Shown here one piece after another: positions 1 to 8,064 of a stretch of 64,000 nt of DNA. The stretch comes from an uncultured Clostridia bacterium (lineage in GTDB: Bacteria > Bacillota > Clostridia > Peptostreptococcales > Anaerovoracaceae), in NCBI GenBank assembly GCA_934278925.1, contig CAKQWJ010000007.1, forward strand, positions 15,626 to 79,625. The letters are read 5' to 3'. How positions within the stretch are numbered: the stretch's first letter is position 1; each line of letters opens with the position of its first letter. The position numbers were made by a program, and so were the translations under genes. The notes beneath the pieces were generated by a model. It made no database searches. It worked only from the letters and a program-made list of their open reading frames with translations, and was not told where the DNA came from.

Positions 1-12
1 AAGGCAAAAGAT

Positions 13-44
13 AAACGCAAGGAATATTAAAATCCCTTGCGTTT
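13..44 (-). terminator. Possible terminator downstream of serA
   Basis: A 10-bp inverted repeat (13-22 with 35-44) lies about 70 bases beyond the serA stop. Read on the minus strand the stem is followed by ATCTTTTG, only a short T run. The position fits a serA terminator, but the weak T tract keeps confidence modest. Confidence 0.45.
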
Positions 45-114
45 CATAGTCTTGATATTCGTTTAACAAATTCCTGTGAACTTCAATAGATTTGTTCTCT
101 ATTAAAGCGGTTAA

Positions 115-1257
115 TTACAGAACGCGAACCTTGATTACGCCATCTGCCTTGATGCCTGCCAGGCAATCTTTGCAAGCGTCTTCTTTAACCAGTGCCAGAG
201 CGTAGTCATATTCGGTGCGGCTCTTGCCGATTTCAACCTTGACAACCTTGTCTGCGCCAACTGCTTCGTTCAGCAGTGCGGTTACGTCAACTTCGCCCTT
301 GTACAGGATACCAACGCGGGTGGTTCCGGCTTCTGCATCCAGGGATACCGGCGGGAAATTTACGGAGTTTCTGATGTTGCCGTTTTCGATGTAATCCATC
401 AGCTCATCTACTGCCATGGATGCGCAGTTGTCTTCTGCTTCCTTGGTGGATGCGCCCAGGTGCGGAGTGGATACGATGCCCGGCTTGTTGATCAGGTTCT
501 CGTCTGCCAGGTCGGTCATGTACTTTCTCAGCTTGCCGGATTCCAGAGCGGCAATGATGTCTTCCTCTACAACCAGGTCCGGTCTTGCATAGTTCAGAAC
601 GATGGCACCGTCCTTCATGTTGGCAATCAGATCCTTGTTAATCATGCCCTTTGTAGCCGGCAGGGACGGAACGTGGATAGAAACGTAGTCACATACTTTT
701 ACCATTTCTGCAACGTCATCATACATTTCGCATGGAGCGGTCAGGAATGGGTGAACGACTACGGAGTTGCCGACAATGTTCATGCCCAGTGCGTGTGCTG
801 CGTTGGCAACCTTTGCACCGATGGCGCCCAGACCGATGATACCCAGGGTCTTGCCTTCGATTTCGGTTCCGGCGAACTGCTTCTTGCCCTTCTCAACCTG
901 GCCGGAAACATCACCTTCCAGGGTGTTTGCCCAGCTGATTCCTTCGTACATGTTTCTGGAACCCATAATCAGGCCGGCGATTACCAGCTCTTTAACTGCG
1001 TTGGCATTTGCACCCGGTGTGTTGAATACAACGATACCTTCATCGGCGCAGCGATCCAGCGGAATGTTGTTAACGCCGGCGCCGGCACGACCGATTGCCA
1101 GCAGATTGTCGGAGAAATCCATTTCGTGCATCTTGTAGCTGCGGACTACGATTCCGTTTGCTTCGTTGATGTCCTCAGTGAGTGCGTACTGATCGGTAAG
1201 ACGATCCAGACCTACCTTAGAGATGTTGTTCAGAGTACCAATTGAGTACTTCGCCAT
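115..1257 (-). CDS. serA: D-3-phosphoglycerate dehydrogenase
   Basis: Catalyses NAD-dependent oxidation of 3-phosphoglycerate, the first step of serine synthesis, in the cytoplasm. The 380-residue protein has the 2-hydroxyacid dehydrogenase layout: an N-terminal catalytic half with the GRAGAGVNNI region, the NAD-binding GLGAIGAKVA motif, and a C-terminal segment after about residue 310 that looks like a short ACT-type tail. The frame is open upstream to 1359, but the ATG at 1257 has AGGAGGTAAC just in front and begins MAKYS, so that start is chosen. It is divergent from serC, the second gene of the same pathway, with back-to-back promoters between them. Confidence 0.93.
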   Translation of the reverse strand: MAKYSIGTLNNISKVGLDRLTDQYALTEDINEANGIVVRSYKMHEMDFSDNLLAIGRAGAGVNNIPLDRCADEGIVVFNTPGANANAVKELVIAGLIMGSRNMYEGISWANTLEGDVSGQVEKGKKQFAGTEIEGKTLGIIGLGAIGAKVANAAHALGMNIVGNSVVVHPFLTAPCEMYDDVAEMVKVCDYVSIHVPSLPATKGMINKDLIANMKDGAIVLNYARPDLVVEEDIIAALESGKLRKYMTDLADENLINKPGIVSTPHLGASTKEAEDNCASMAVDELMDYIENGNIRNSVNFPPVSLDAEAGTTRVGILYKGEVDVTALLNEAVGADKVVKVEIGKSRTEYDYALALVKEDACKDCLAGIKADGVIKVRVL

Positions 1258-1302
1258 TGTGTTACCTCCTGTGATACAACCATTATTGTGTTCTATGATA
1301 TT

Positions 1303-1324
1303 TAATGAGAAAACTCTCTCATTA
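1303..1324. repeat. Inverted repeat in the serA leader
   Basis: TAATGAGA (1303-1310) and TCTCATTA (1317-1324) form a perfect 8-bp inverted repeat with a 6-base spacer, at the predicted 5' end of the serA transcript. It could be a protein operator or an RNA hairpin; the sequence does not decide. Confidence 0.5.
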
Positions 1325-1330
1325 CATGCT

Positions 1331-1359
1331 AGTATATCATTATTGAACTTTACTTTCAA
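1331..1359 (-). promoter_or_regulatory. serA promoter
   Basis: On the minus strand TTGAAA (1359-1354) and TATACT (1336-1331) are separated by 17 bp, a good sigma-A-type promoter. The predicted transcript would begin near 1324, where a TAATGAGA/TCTCATTA inverted repeat (1303-1324) starts. Confidence 0.65.
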
Positions 1360-1377
1360 TTGCGAAAGAGTTATAAT
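1349..1377 (+). promoter_or_regulatory. serC promoter
   Basis: TTTACT (1349-1354), 17 bp, TATAAT (1372-1377). The -35 box overlaps the serA -35 box on the other strand, so the two promoters are face to back and may share control. Confidence 0.6.
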
Positions 1378-1421
1378 TCTTATACATGAATCTATATTTA
1401 ATTAACTGGAGGTAAATACCA

Positions 1422-2507
1422 ATGGGCTATCGTGCAATTAATTTCTCTGCAGGTCCTTCTACCCTTCCTGAAGAGGTACTGAAGAAGGCAGCTGCTGAGA
1501 TGCTGGACTATGAAGGAACCGGCGAATCCGTAATGGAGATGAGCCACAGATCTGCGGAATTCCAGAAGATCATCGATGATGCGGAGCAGAATCTGAGAGA
1601 TCTGATGAACATTCCGGATGACTACTATGTACTGTTCCTGCAGGGCGGCGGTACACTGCAGTTCTCCATGGTTCCGATTAACCTGCTGACCAATTCCAAG
1701 AAGGCAGACTATCTCATTACCGGTAACTGGGCGAAGAAAGCATATGAAGAAGCTCAGAAGTTCGGTGATATTCGTGCACTGGCAAGTTCTGCAGACAAGA
1801 ACTTCTCTTACATTCCTAAGTTCAACAAGGAAGATATCCGTGAAGATGTAGACTACGTATACGTATGCTACAACAACACCATTTACGGAACACACTGCAA
1901 CGAAGTTCCGGATGTAGGAGATCATCTGCTGGTAGCAGACATGTCTTCCTGCATTCTGTCTGAGGAAATCGACGTTTCCAAGTTCGGTCTGATTTATGCA
2001 GGCGCGCAGAAGAACGTTGCTCCGGCAGGTGTAACAATCGTTATCGTTCGGAAGGATCTGGTAGGACATGCACCGGAGAACACTCCGATTTATCTGGACT
2101 ATGCAATCCATGCAAAGAAGGGTTCCATGTACAACACCCCTCCTTGCTATCCAATCTACATGGCCGGCGAAGTATTCAAGTATCTGAAGAGCATCGGCGG
2201 TGTTAAGGAAATCCATGAGAGAGACGTTCGCAAGGCCGGCAAGCTGTATGATTACCTGGATCACAGCGAAATGTTCAAGCCGACTGTTGCAAAGGAAGAC
2301 CGTTCTCTGATGAACGTTACCTTCGTAACCGGAGATCCGGAACTGGACAAGAAGTTCATTGCCGGCGCAAGAGAGCGCGGCATGCTCAACCTGGCCGGAC
2401 ACAGAACAACCGGTGGTATGAGAGCCAGCATCTATAATGCGATGCCGGAAGAAGGCGTGGATGCACTGATTGCATACATGAAAGAATTCGAAGATGAGAA
2501 CAAATAG
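1422..2507 (+). CDS. serC: Phosphoserine aminotransferase
   Basis: Converts 3-phosphohydroxypyruvate and glutamate to phosphoserine, using PLP, the second step of serine synthesis. The 361-residue length is normal for the family. The N-terminal FSAGPSTLPEEVL signature, the FLQGGGTLQFSM substrate region and the PLP-lysine segment YAGAQKNVAPAG are all present. TGGAGGT lies 8 bases before the ATG. Codon use (GCA, GTT, CTG) resembles the other well-expressed genes here, such as serA, tig and glyA. No serB-type phosphatase is seen in the window. Confidence 0.95.
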   Translation: MGYRAINFSAGPSTLPEEVLKKAAAEMLDYEGTGESVMEMSHRSAEFQKIIDDAEQNLRDLMNIPDDYYVLFLQGGGTLQFSMVPINLLTNSKKADYLITGNWAKKAYEEAQKFGDIRALASSADKNFSYIPKFNKEDIREDVDYVYVCYNNTIYGTHCNEVPDVGDHLLVADMSSCILSEEIDVSKFGLIYAGAQKNVAPAGVTIVIVRKDLVGHAPENTPIYLDYAIHAKKGSMYNTPPCYPIYMAGEVFKYLKSIGGVKEIHERDVRKAGKLYDYLDHSEMFKPTVAKEDRSLMNVTFVTGDPELDKKFIAGARERGMLNLAGHRTTGGMRASIYNAMPEEGVDALIAYMKEFEDENK

Positions 2508-3858
2508 GGCAAACACCCGGACTCAAAAATCGAATAATATCGGAAAGAGCGTGATGGTGGTCATTTTGTCGGCACTGATGGTGCTGATGGGGGTGACCAC
2601 CCTCTTTTTAGATGAAACGTTTGCGGAATCCAAGCCGGAGATTGGGGCGGACTCTGCTTTTGTGGTGTCCGCATCTACGGGCCAGACGGTGTACCGGCTG
2701 CATACGGACCGAAAGCTGTCGCCGGGCGGTTTTACCAAAATCATGGCGGCCATGGTGGTGCTGGATCGGATGCACGACCGGGCAGAGCTTCGGAATCGAA
2801 TTACCGTGACCCGGGATGTGGCGTCGAAGGGGAAGCTCTTCAAGAAGGGCGACCAGATTACCGTCCGCGATCTTCTGGCGGCTATGCTGGTGGCGGATTC
2901 CGATGAGGCGGCCGTGGCTCTGGCGGTGTACTCTGCCGAGAACGTGCCGGCATTCGTGGAAGCGATGAATACCAAAGCGCAGGAGCTGGAACTGGAGAAC
3001 ACCCATTACACCACGGTGACCGGCAAATACGACGCCCTCCAGTACACCACTACGGAGGATACGGGATATCTGGTTCAGGCGGCGTTTAAGTATTCCCTGA
3101 TTGAGAAATACCTTACGACGGAGGCCTGTACCACGACGGCGGTGGGGAAGACCGCATCGAAAACCCTGCGCCATTCCGACACTTTCCGATACTCCGGTTT
3201 GGTGGCGGCCAAAGGGGTGGAGAGCGGCGTATCGAAGCATTCGGTGAATTCTTTTGCGTACGCGGAGCAGGACGGCATGAAGCTGATTTCCGTAATTTTC
3301 GGGACCACCGCTAAGGAAAAGGATGCGCAGCAGAAACAGCTTCTGGATTACGGCTATGGGAAGGTCGCTCGCCATACGGTTCGGAAGGCCGGAGCCAAGG
3401 TGGGTAAAATCAAAATTCACCACGGCGCAAGAACCCGGGTTCCGGTATATACGAAAAGCAAAGCGTACGCCTACGTCCCAAAGGAGGGAAGCGACAGTTT
3501 GATTCGTACCCAGACCATCATCTACGACAAGCTGGAAGCGCCGGTAAAAGCCGGAACAAAGGCGGGCGAACTTCAGGTCTACGTTGCGGATGAACTGACC
3601 GGCACCGTGGATCTTGTGGTAAAAAAAGATGTAAAAACCGGATGGTTTCCGTCCTATCTGTACGTTTCCAACGGGCTGACGATTTTGATCGCCGCGGTGC
3701 TGCTGTGCCTGCTGTACTTCGTGCTCCGCATTCGGCGAATTCGGAGACGGAAGCGGCTGCTGGCAGAACGCCGGCGGAAGCAGAAAATCCGGGAAATTGC
3801 CCTGCGGGAATACGAAATTGAAGAGGATCGGAAGAGAAGAAACTGGACCTATCGGTAG
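2494..3858 (+). CDS. Peptidase S11 (D,D-carboxypeptidase) homologue with degenerate active site
   Basis: The 454-residue protein has an N-terminal hydrophobic signal segment (about residues 19-38), a penicillin-binding-protein-5-like domain (about 48-290), a C-terminal beta domain and a transmembrane helix (about 395-412) followed by a very basic, charged cytoplasmic tail. This is the architecture of DacA-type carboxypeptidases, which trim peptidoglycan stem peptides outside the membrane. However, the SxxK serine is Gly79 (GFTK), the SxN motif reads DSD (135-137) and KTG reads ESG (243-245). It is probably a non-catalytic, perhaps peptidoglycan-binding, protein (inference). The start overlaps serC by 14 bp; ATG 2554 is an alternative. 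Confidence 0.8.
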   Translation: MRTNRANTRTQKSNNIGKSVMVVILSALMVLMGVTTLFLDETFAESKPEIGADSAFVVSASTGQTVYRLHTDRKLSPGGFTKIMAAMVVLDRMHDRAELRNRITVTRDVASKGKLFKKGDQITVRDLLAAMLVADSDEAAVALAVYSAENVPAFVEAMNTKAQELELENTHYTTVTGKYDALQYTTTEDTGYLVQAAFKYSLIEKYLTTEACTTTAVGKTASKTLRHSDTFRYSGLVAAKGVESGVSKHSVNSFAYAEQDGMKLISVIFGTTAKEKDAQQKQLLDYGYGKVARHTVRKAGAKVGKIKIHHGARTRVPVYTKSKAYAYVPKEGSDSLIRTQTIIYDKLEAPVKAGTKAGELQVYVADELTGTVDLVVKKDVKTGWFPSYLYVSNGLTILIAAVLLCLLYFVLRIRRIRRRKRLLAERRRKQKIREIALREYEIEEDRKRRNWTYR

Positions 3859-3891
3859 AGAACCGAAGGATTGTGCAGGAGGGAAAAAGAG

Positions 3892-5787
3892 ATGTTTGAT
3901 ATCAGCGAAGAATTGAAAAAACTTCCCACCTGTCCGGGTGTCTATATGCACAAGGACCGCCTGGGAACGGTAATTTATGTGGGAAAAGCCGTGAACCTGC
4001 GCAGCCGGGTCCGCCAGTACTTCCGGAATTCTTCTCAGCACAGCCCAAAGGTCCGGTCCATGGTATCCAACATTGCGGAATTCGACTACATCACCTGCGG
4101 CACGGAGATGGAAGCGCTGATTCTGGAATGCAACCTAATCAAGAAATACATGCCGAAGTACAACATCCTCCTGAAGGATGACAAGACCTATCCCTACATT
4201 GAAGTGACCATGAGCGAAGAGTTTCCCCGGGTGATCCGTACCCGGGAGGTCAAGCGGGATGAGAATCGGTATTTTGGGCCCTACTCCGACAGCACCGCCG
4301 TGTGGCGAATTCTGAAAATGATTGATGAAATGTACCCCCTGAAGAAATGCAACACCCTGCATTTTCCGGAAAACACCCGGCCCTGCCTGAATTATTTTAT
4401 CGGAAAGTGCAAGGGAATCTGCGTGGGAAAAGCGAATCGGGAGGAATATCTGGAAATGATTCGGGATATTCTTGGAATTCTGGGCGGAAAGGATGCGGGG
4501 GTCATCCGGAAGCTGGAAGGAAAGATGATGGAAGCGTCGGATGCTTTGAAGTATGAGGAGGCGGCGAAATACCGAGACTACATTCGGGCGCTGCGGTCCC
4601 TCAGCGAGAAACAGCGGGCCACCATGGTGCGGGAACACGATATCGACATCCTGATTCCGATTCGCACCCATCACAACCAGATTGTGGCGCAGTACCGGGT
4701 ACGGGAAGGCAAGATGATCGGTCGGGAAATCATCTATATGAACGACGAGACGGAGTCCACCCGGGAGGAACTGCTCAGCGCTTTTCTGAAGCAGTACTAC
4801 CTGTCCACTTCGAGGATTCCCAAAGAGGTGATGGTGCCGGTGCACCCGGAGGAGGAGGATTTGATTTCCGAACTTTTGAACCACATTGATGAGATGAACG
4901 CCAAGGCGGGAACCGATGTGCCCCACAAAACCCGGCTGTACATACCGGAGCGGGGAGAGAAAAAGGCCATTCTGGATATGACTTTGGCGGATTCGGTGGA
5001 ACTGGCCCGTTCGTTGGACGAGAGAGCCAGCCGGGACGAGGAGCGAAAGAGAAACCTGCGGAAGAAGATTTCGGAGCTGATTCGCCGGGCGGTGGAAATC
5101 GATGGGTCGATTTCCCGGCTGCTGGAAGAGGACGACGAAGAAGAATATCGGGTGGAGGCCTACGATATCTCCAACATGAACGGCCTGGATACGGTGGGTG
5201 CCATGGTGGTGTACGAGGGCAGCCGGCCGGTGCGGAACGATTACCGGAAGTTCCGGATTCGAACTGCCGAGGGCGACGACTACGGCAGCCTGCAGGAAGT
5301 GATGTACCGGCGTCTAAAACGGGCCCGGGAAGGGGATCCCGGGTTCAGCCGGTATCCGGATATCATGTTCATCGACGGCGGATTGGGGCAAGTGCATGCG
5401 GTAAAAACAGTGATGGATGCGTTCCGGCTGACGATTCCGGTAGTGGGCTTGGCGAAGGACGATGCCCATCGAACCCGAGCCGTGGTGTTCACCGACGGAA
5501 GCGAAATCGATCTGAAAGAGGAACCCCTGCTGTTCAGTTATGCGGGAAATATTCAGGAAGAAGTGCACCGCTTTGCCATTACCTTCCACCGGGGCACGCG
5601 AGGGAAGAAAATGACCCACTCCGTGCTGGAAGAAATTCCGAAAATCGGGCCGAAGCGGCGGAAGGCGCTGATGGAGAAATTTCGCAGCATTGATGCGATT
5701 CGAAAGGCTTCCTACGAGGAATTGATGGAAACGGAAGGAATGAATTCTCAGGCGGCGGAAAGTGTTTTGGAATTCTTTCATCAATAA
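3892..5787 (+). CDS. uvrC: Excinuclease ABC subunit C
   Basis: Makes the dual incisions of nucleotide excision repair after UvrAB damage recognition. The 631-residue protein shows the GIY-YIG nuclease domain at the N-terminus (GVYMHKD ... VIYVGKAVNLRSRVRQYF), a UVR motif near residue 210, the RNase-H-like second nuclease domain (VEAYDISNMNGLDTVGAMV) and a C-terminal helix-hairpin-helix (EEIPKIGPKRRKALM). The ATG at 3892 is chosen over the in-frame codon at 3871 because GCAGGAGGG sits just upstream and the protein then begins at the usual MFDISEELKKLP. It follows the S11 homologue by 33 bases, probably in the same transcript. Confidence 0.96.
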   Translation: MFDISEELKKLPTCPGVYMHKDRLGTVIYVGKAVNLRSRVRQYFRNSSQHSPKVRSMVSNIAEFDYITCGTEMEALILECNLIKKYMPKYNILLKDDKTYPYIEVTMSEEFPRVIRTREVKRDENRYFGPYSDSTAVWRILKMIDEMYPLKKCNTLHFPENTRPCLNYFIGKCKGICVGKANREEYLEMIRDILGILGGKDAGVIRKLEGKMMEASDALKYEEAAKYRDYIRALRSLSEKQRATMVREHDIDILIPIRTHHNQIVAQYRVREGKMIGREIIYMNDETESTREELLSAFLKQYYLSTSRIPKEVMVPVHPEEEDLISELLNHIDEMNAKAGTDVPHKTRLYIPERGEKKAILDMTLADSVELARSLDERASRDEERKRNLRKKISELIRRAVEIDGSISRLLEEDDEEEYRVEAYDISNMNGLDTVGAMVVYEGSRPVRNDYRKFRIRTAEGDDYGSLQEVMYRRLKRAREGDPGFSRYPDIMFIDGGLGQVHAVKTVMDAFRLTIPVVGLAKDDAHRTRAVVFTDGSEIDLKEEPLLFSYAGNIQEEVHRFAITFHRGTRGKKMTHSVLEEIPKIGPKRRKALMEKFRSIDAIRKASYEELMETEGMNSQAAESVLEFFHQ

Positions 5788-5895
5788 CTTGCTATTTAAA
5801 GATATTCATGGTATATTTTGAATTACGATTTATCTCTCCGGAAGGAAGGTAGGTTGGGAAATTACATTTATGTTGAAGGTAAGGAGAGTAGCGAA

Positions 5896-6177
5896 ATGGC
5901 GGAAGATCAGAACAAAGAGCTGCTGGAAGAAGAAACTGAAGAGGATTTCATCACACTGGAATTTGATGACGGTACAGTAGTGGAGTGCTACATTACAGGT
6001 GTATTCGATCTGAACGGAAAGGAATACATTGCACTGGAGCCGGATGATGGCACCGATGATGTATATATTTACGGATATAAGGACAACGGTGACGACACGT
6101 TCGATTTGGTTGAAATCGAGAGTGAAGAGGAGTTCGGCGCAGCGGTTGAGGAATTCGATCGCCTGATGATGCAGTAG
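5896..6177 (+). CDS. DUF1292 family protein
   Basis: A 93-residue, very acidic protein. The central block, with TLEFDDGTVVECYITGVF and then YIALEPDDGTDDVYIYGY, matches the DUF1292 family, widespread in Clostridia and Bacilli and without known function. AAGGAGAG precedes ATG 5896; the open frame reaches 5818 but has no ribosome site there. Strong hairpin 6189-6216 ends the unit. It is likely cytoplasmic, since no signal or membrane segment is seen. Confidence 0.85.
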   Translation: MAEDQNKELLEEETEEDFITLEFDDGTVVECYITGVFDLNGKEYIALEPDDGTDDVYIYGYKDNGDDTFDLVEIESEEEFGAAVEEFDRLMMQ

Positions 6178-6188
6178 TGAAATAAGGC

Positions 6189-6225
6189 TTTTGCGCCGTT
6201 TCGAAACGGCGCAAAAACTTTTTTT
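6189..6225 (+). terminator. Intrinsic terminator after the DUF1292 gene
   Basis: A 28-base perfect palindrome (6189-6216) with GC-rich core GCGCCGTTT is followed by a run of seven T (6219-6225). It is among the strongest terminators in the window. Confidence 0.9.
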
Positions 6226-6235
6226 AAAAAAGGGG

Positions 6236-6264
6236 TTTACAAACCATCCTGAAGTGTGTATAAT
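6236..6264 (+). promoter_or_regulatory. tRNA-Leu promoter
   Basis: TTTACA (6236-6241), 17 bp, TATAAT (6259-6264), 44 bases before the tRNA. Confidence 0.8.
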
Positions 6265-6308
6265 AACTATTGTGAGTTGCGAAAGAAACAACTCAGAAAA
6301 ATAAATCT

Positions 6309-6394
6309 GCGGATGTGGCGGAATTGGCAGACGCGCACGGTTCAGGTCCGTGTGACCACAAATCATGTGGGTTCGAGTCCCACCATCCGCACCA
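6309..6394 (+). tRNA. tRNA-Leu (anticodon CAG)
   Basis: An 86-base type II tRNA. The acceptor stem GCGGATG pairs with CATCCGC, the anticodon stem CACGG/CCGTG encloses loop TTCAGGT (anticodon CAG at 6343-6345), there is a long variable arm, T-loop GTTCGAGTC, and encoded CCA at 6392-6394. The large variable arm and the CAG anticodon identify leucine. Confidence 0.95.
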
Positions 6395-6396
6395 AG

Positions 6397-6427
6397 AAAA
6401 GCGATATTCTGCGGAATATCGCTTTTT
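6397..6427 (+). terminator. Intrinsic terminator after tRNA-Leu
   Basis: A 13-bp stem (6397-6409 with 6414-6426) closes a TGCG loop and ends in a run of T immediately after the tRNA. murI begins 29 bases later, so some read-through or a separate promoter must feed murI. Confidence 0.85.
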
Positions 6428-6455
6428 ACTTTTATCGGAGGAAAATAAGAAATAA

Positions 6456-7256
6456 ATGGATAACAGACCAATTGGTTTTTTTGACTCCGGACTGGGCGGC
6501 CTTACCAGCGTATCTGCACTGCAGAGCCGGCTGCCGAAAGAACGGGTGATATATTATGGGGACACGGCGAGAACCCCTTACGGATCTAAGTCCCCGGAAA
6601 CAATTCGAAAGTTCGCTTCCCAGATTGTGGACTATCTGGTGAGCAAGGACGTGAAAATGGTGGTGATTGCCTGCAACACCGTGACGTCCCTGGCGTTGGA
6701 CGATTTGAGGCAGCAGCATCCGGAACTGCCGATTATCGGCGTCATCGAACCGACGGTTCGGAAGGTGGTGCAGAGCCACTGTCCGAACGTGGGGATTATC
6801 GCTACCAAAGCCACCATTCAGAGTGATGTCTATGCGCGGCTGCTGCACAACCTGGATCCGTCCATTCGGACAAGCAGCCTGGCTTGCCCGGCGTTCGTGC
6901 CGCTGATTGAAGAGGGCATCATCGACAACGAAATTATGGATTTGACCATCCGCTACTACATGGACGATTTCGTTCGGGAAAACGGATTTAATCATCTGAT
7001 TCTGGGATGCACCCATTATCCGATGATTGCGGACAATCTGAAACGAATCTACCCCCACATGAATCTGATCAGCTCTTCCGAAGCGGTCATCGATGAGGTG
7101 GAGGAGGTGCTGGCGGCTCGGGATCAGTTTGCCGAGCAGCGGACCGAGGAGGACCGGTTCTATGCCAGCGACCTGTCGGATAACTTTATCCGGATGACGG
7201 ATCGGCTGACAGAGGGAAAAAATTCCAGAATTAAACTGAAAAAAATGGAAGAATAA
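6456..7256 (+). CDS. murI: Glutamate racemase
   Basis: Makes D-glutamate from L-glutamate for peptidoglycan. The 266-residue protein has the N-terminal IGFFDSGLGGLTS signature, the first catalytic cysteine in ACNT (near residue 72) and the second in GCTHYP (near residue 183), both in typical context. GGAGG lies about 14 bases before ATG 6456. The C-terminal tail after about residue 220 is charged. With murE-type ligase and murC also in the window, wall-precursor genes are present but scattered. Confidence 0.95.
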   Translation: MDNRPIGFFDSGLGGLTSVSALQSRLPKERVIYYGDTARTPYGSKSPETIRKFASQIVDYLVSKDVKMVVIACNTVTSLALDDLRQQHPELPIIGVIEPTVRKVVQSHCPNVGIIATKATIQSDVYARLLHNLDPSIRTSSLACPAFVPLIEEGIIDNEIMDLTIRYYMDDFVRENGFNHLILGCTHYPMIADNLKRIYPHMNLISSSEAVIDEVEEVLAARDQFAEQRTEEDRFYASDLSDNFIRMTDRLTEGKNSRIKLKKMEE

Positions 7257-7319
7257 GGGGGATTATCCCCAAAAAAGTCATTTTACGGAATGGATATGTG
7301 CAAGATTGAGCCCTATCCA

Positions 7320-7348
7320 TTGACAATAATGGCTTTTTTATGTAAAAT
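7320..7348 (+). promoter_or_regulatory. Promoter for the CYTH-tig-clpP region
   Basis: TTGACA (7320-7325), 17 bp, TAAAAT (7343-7348). It lies 50 bases before the CYTH gene and is the best promoter between murI and tig. The spacer includes a T run that may also belong to a weak murI terminator. Confidence 0.7.
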
Positions 7349-7397
7349 TACTTGATATTGTTGATATTTTGCCGCAATGCGGCCAGTGGGAGATAAT

Positions 7398-8030
7398 ATG
7401 GAAACAGAATACAAGTATCGTCTGGATGATGAATCTTTGATTCAGGAGATTATCGACGATCCCATGCTGGATGAATATGTAGACCGGGATTCCCTGGAGA
7501 AGATTCGGATGCATGCCGTGTATTTTGATACGGACGACATGGATTTGAAACAATCCGGAATTGCGTATCGAATTCGATATGAGAACGATCGGATTACAGC
7601 AACGATTAAGTGGGATAATCACGTGGAGAATGGACGTCATTCCAGAGAAGAATTTAATCTAGTCATAACGGATGAGCGTTTTGCGGAGCATCCGAATATT
7701 GAAGCATTCGAGTCCAGTGATGCCTATGACGTGCTGCTGAAGGCAGCCGGTCATAAGGAGCTTCACAAGAAGGTGGAAATGGATTTCACCCGGAAGCTGA
7801 TCAAGGTGGATACCGGCAATTCCATCAGTGCGCTTTCCTTCGACGAGGGCGTGATTCACGGATTGCACGGGGACAAGGACGTATTGGAGATGGAACTGGA
7901 ATGGTACTACGGAAATTCGGAAGATTTTCAGGACATTGCAGAATCTCTGGCAGAGAAATATTCTCTGGAGCCGGAAGACATCTCGAAACTGCAAAGAGGA
8001 TTTTTACCGGACGACGAGCCGGAAAAATAA
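7398..8030 (+). CDS. CYTH domain protein (triphosphatase-like)
   Basis: A 210-residue protein beginning with the CYTH signature ExExK (E2-T-E4-Y-K6). It is followed by alternating charged strands typical of the triphosphate tunnel fold (for example YRIRYENDRITATIKWDN and EMELEWYYG). Family members hydrolyse inorganic triphosphate or bind polyphosphate; the substrate here cannot be read from the sequence. ATG 7398 has GGGAG nearby and places ExExK at the very N-terminus, so it is preferred to 7377. It is 34 bases upstream of tig and probably co-transcribed. Confidence 0.8.
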   Translation: METEYKYRLDDESLIQEIIDDPMLDEYVDRDSLEKIRMHAVYFDTDDMDLKQSGIAYRIRYENDRITATIKWDNHVENGRHSREEFNLVITDERFAEHPNIEAFESSDAYDVLLKAAGHKELHKKVEMDFTRKLIKVDTGNSISALSFDEGVIHGLHGDKDVLEMELEWYYGNSEDFQDIAESLAEKYSLEPEDISKLQRGFLPDDEPEK

Positions 8031-8064
8031 AACAAATTAAGTTCGTTTTTCAGGAGGAATATTA

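Noticed and set aside
460..1245. Long open frame on the plus strand inside serA (261 codons)
   Set aside because: It is antisense to a gene with clear family motifs and its own ribosome site, and its translation shows no domain.
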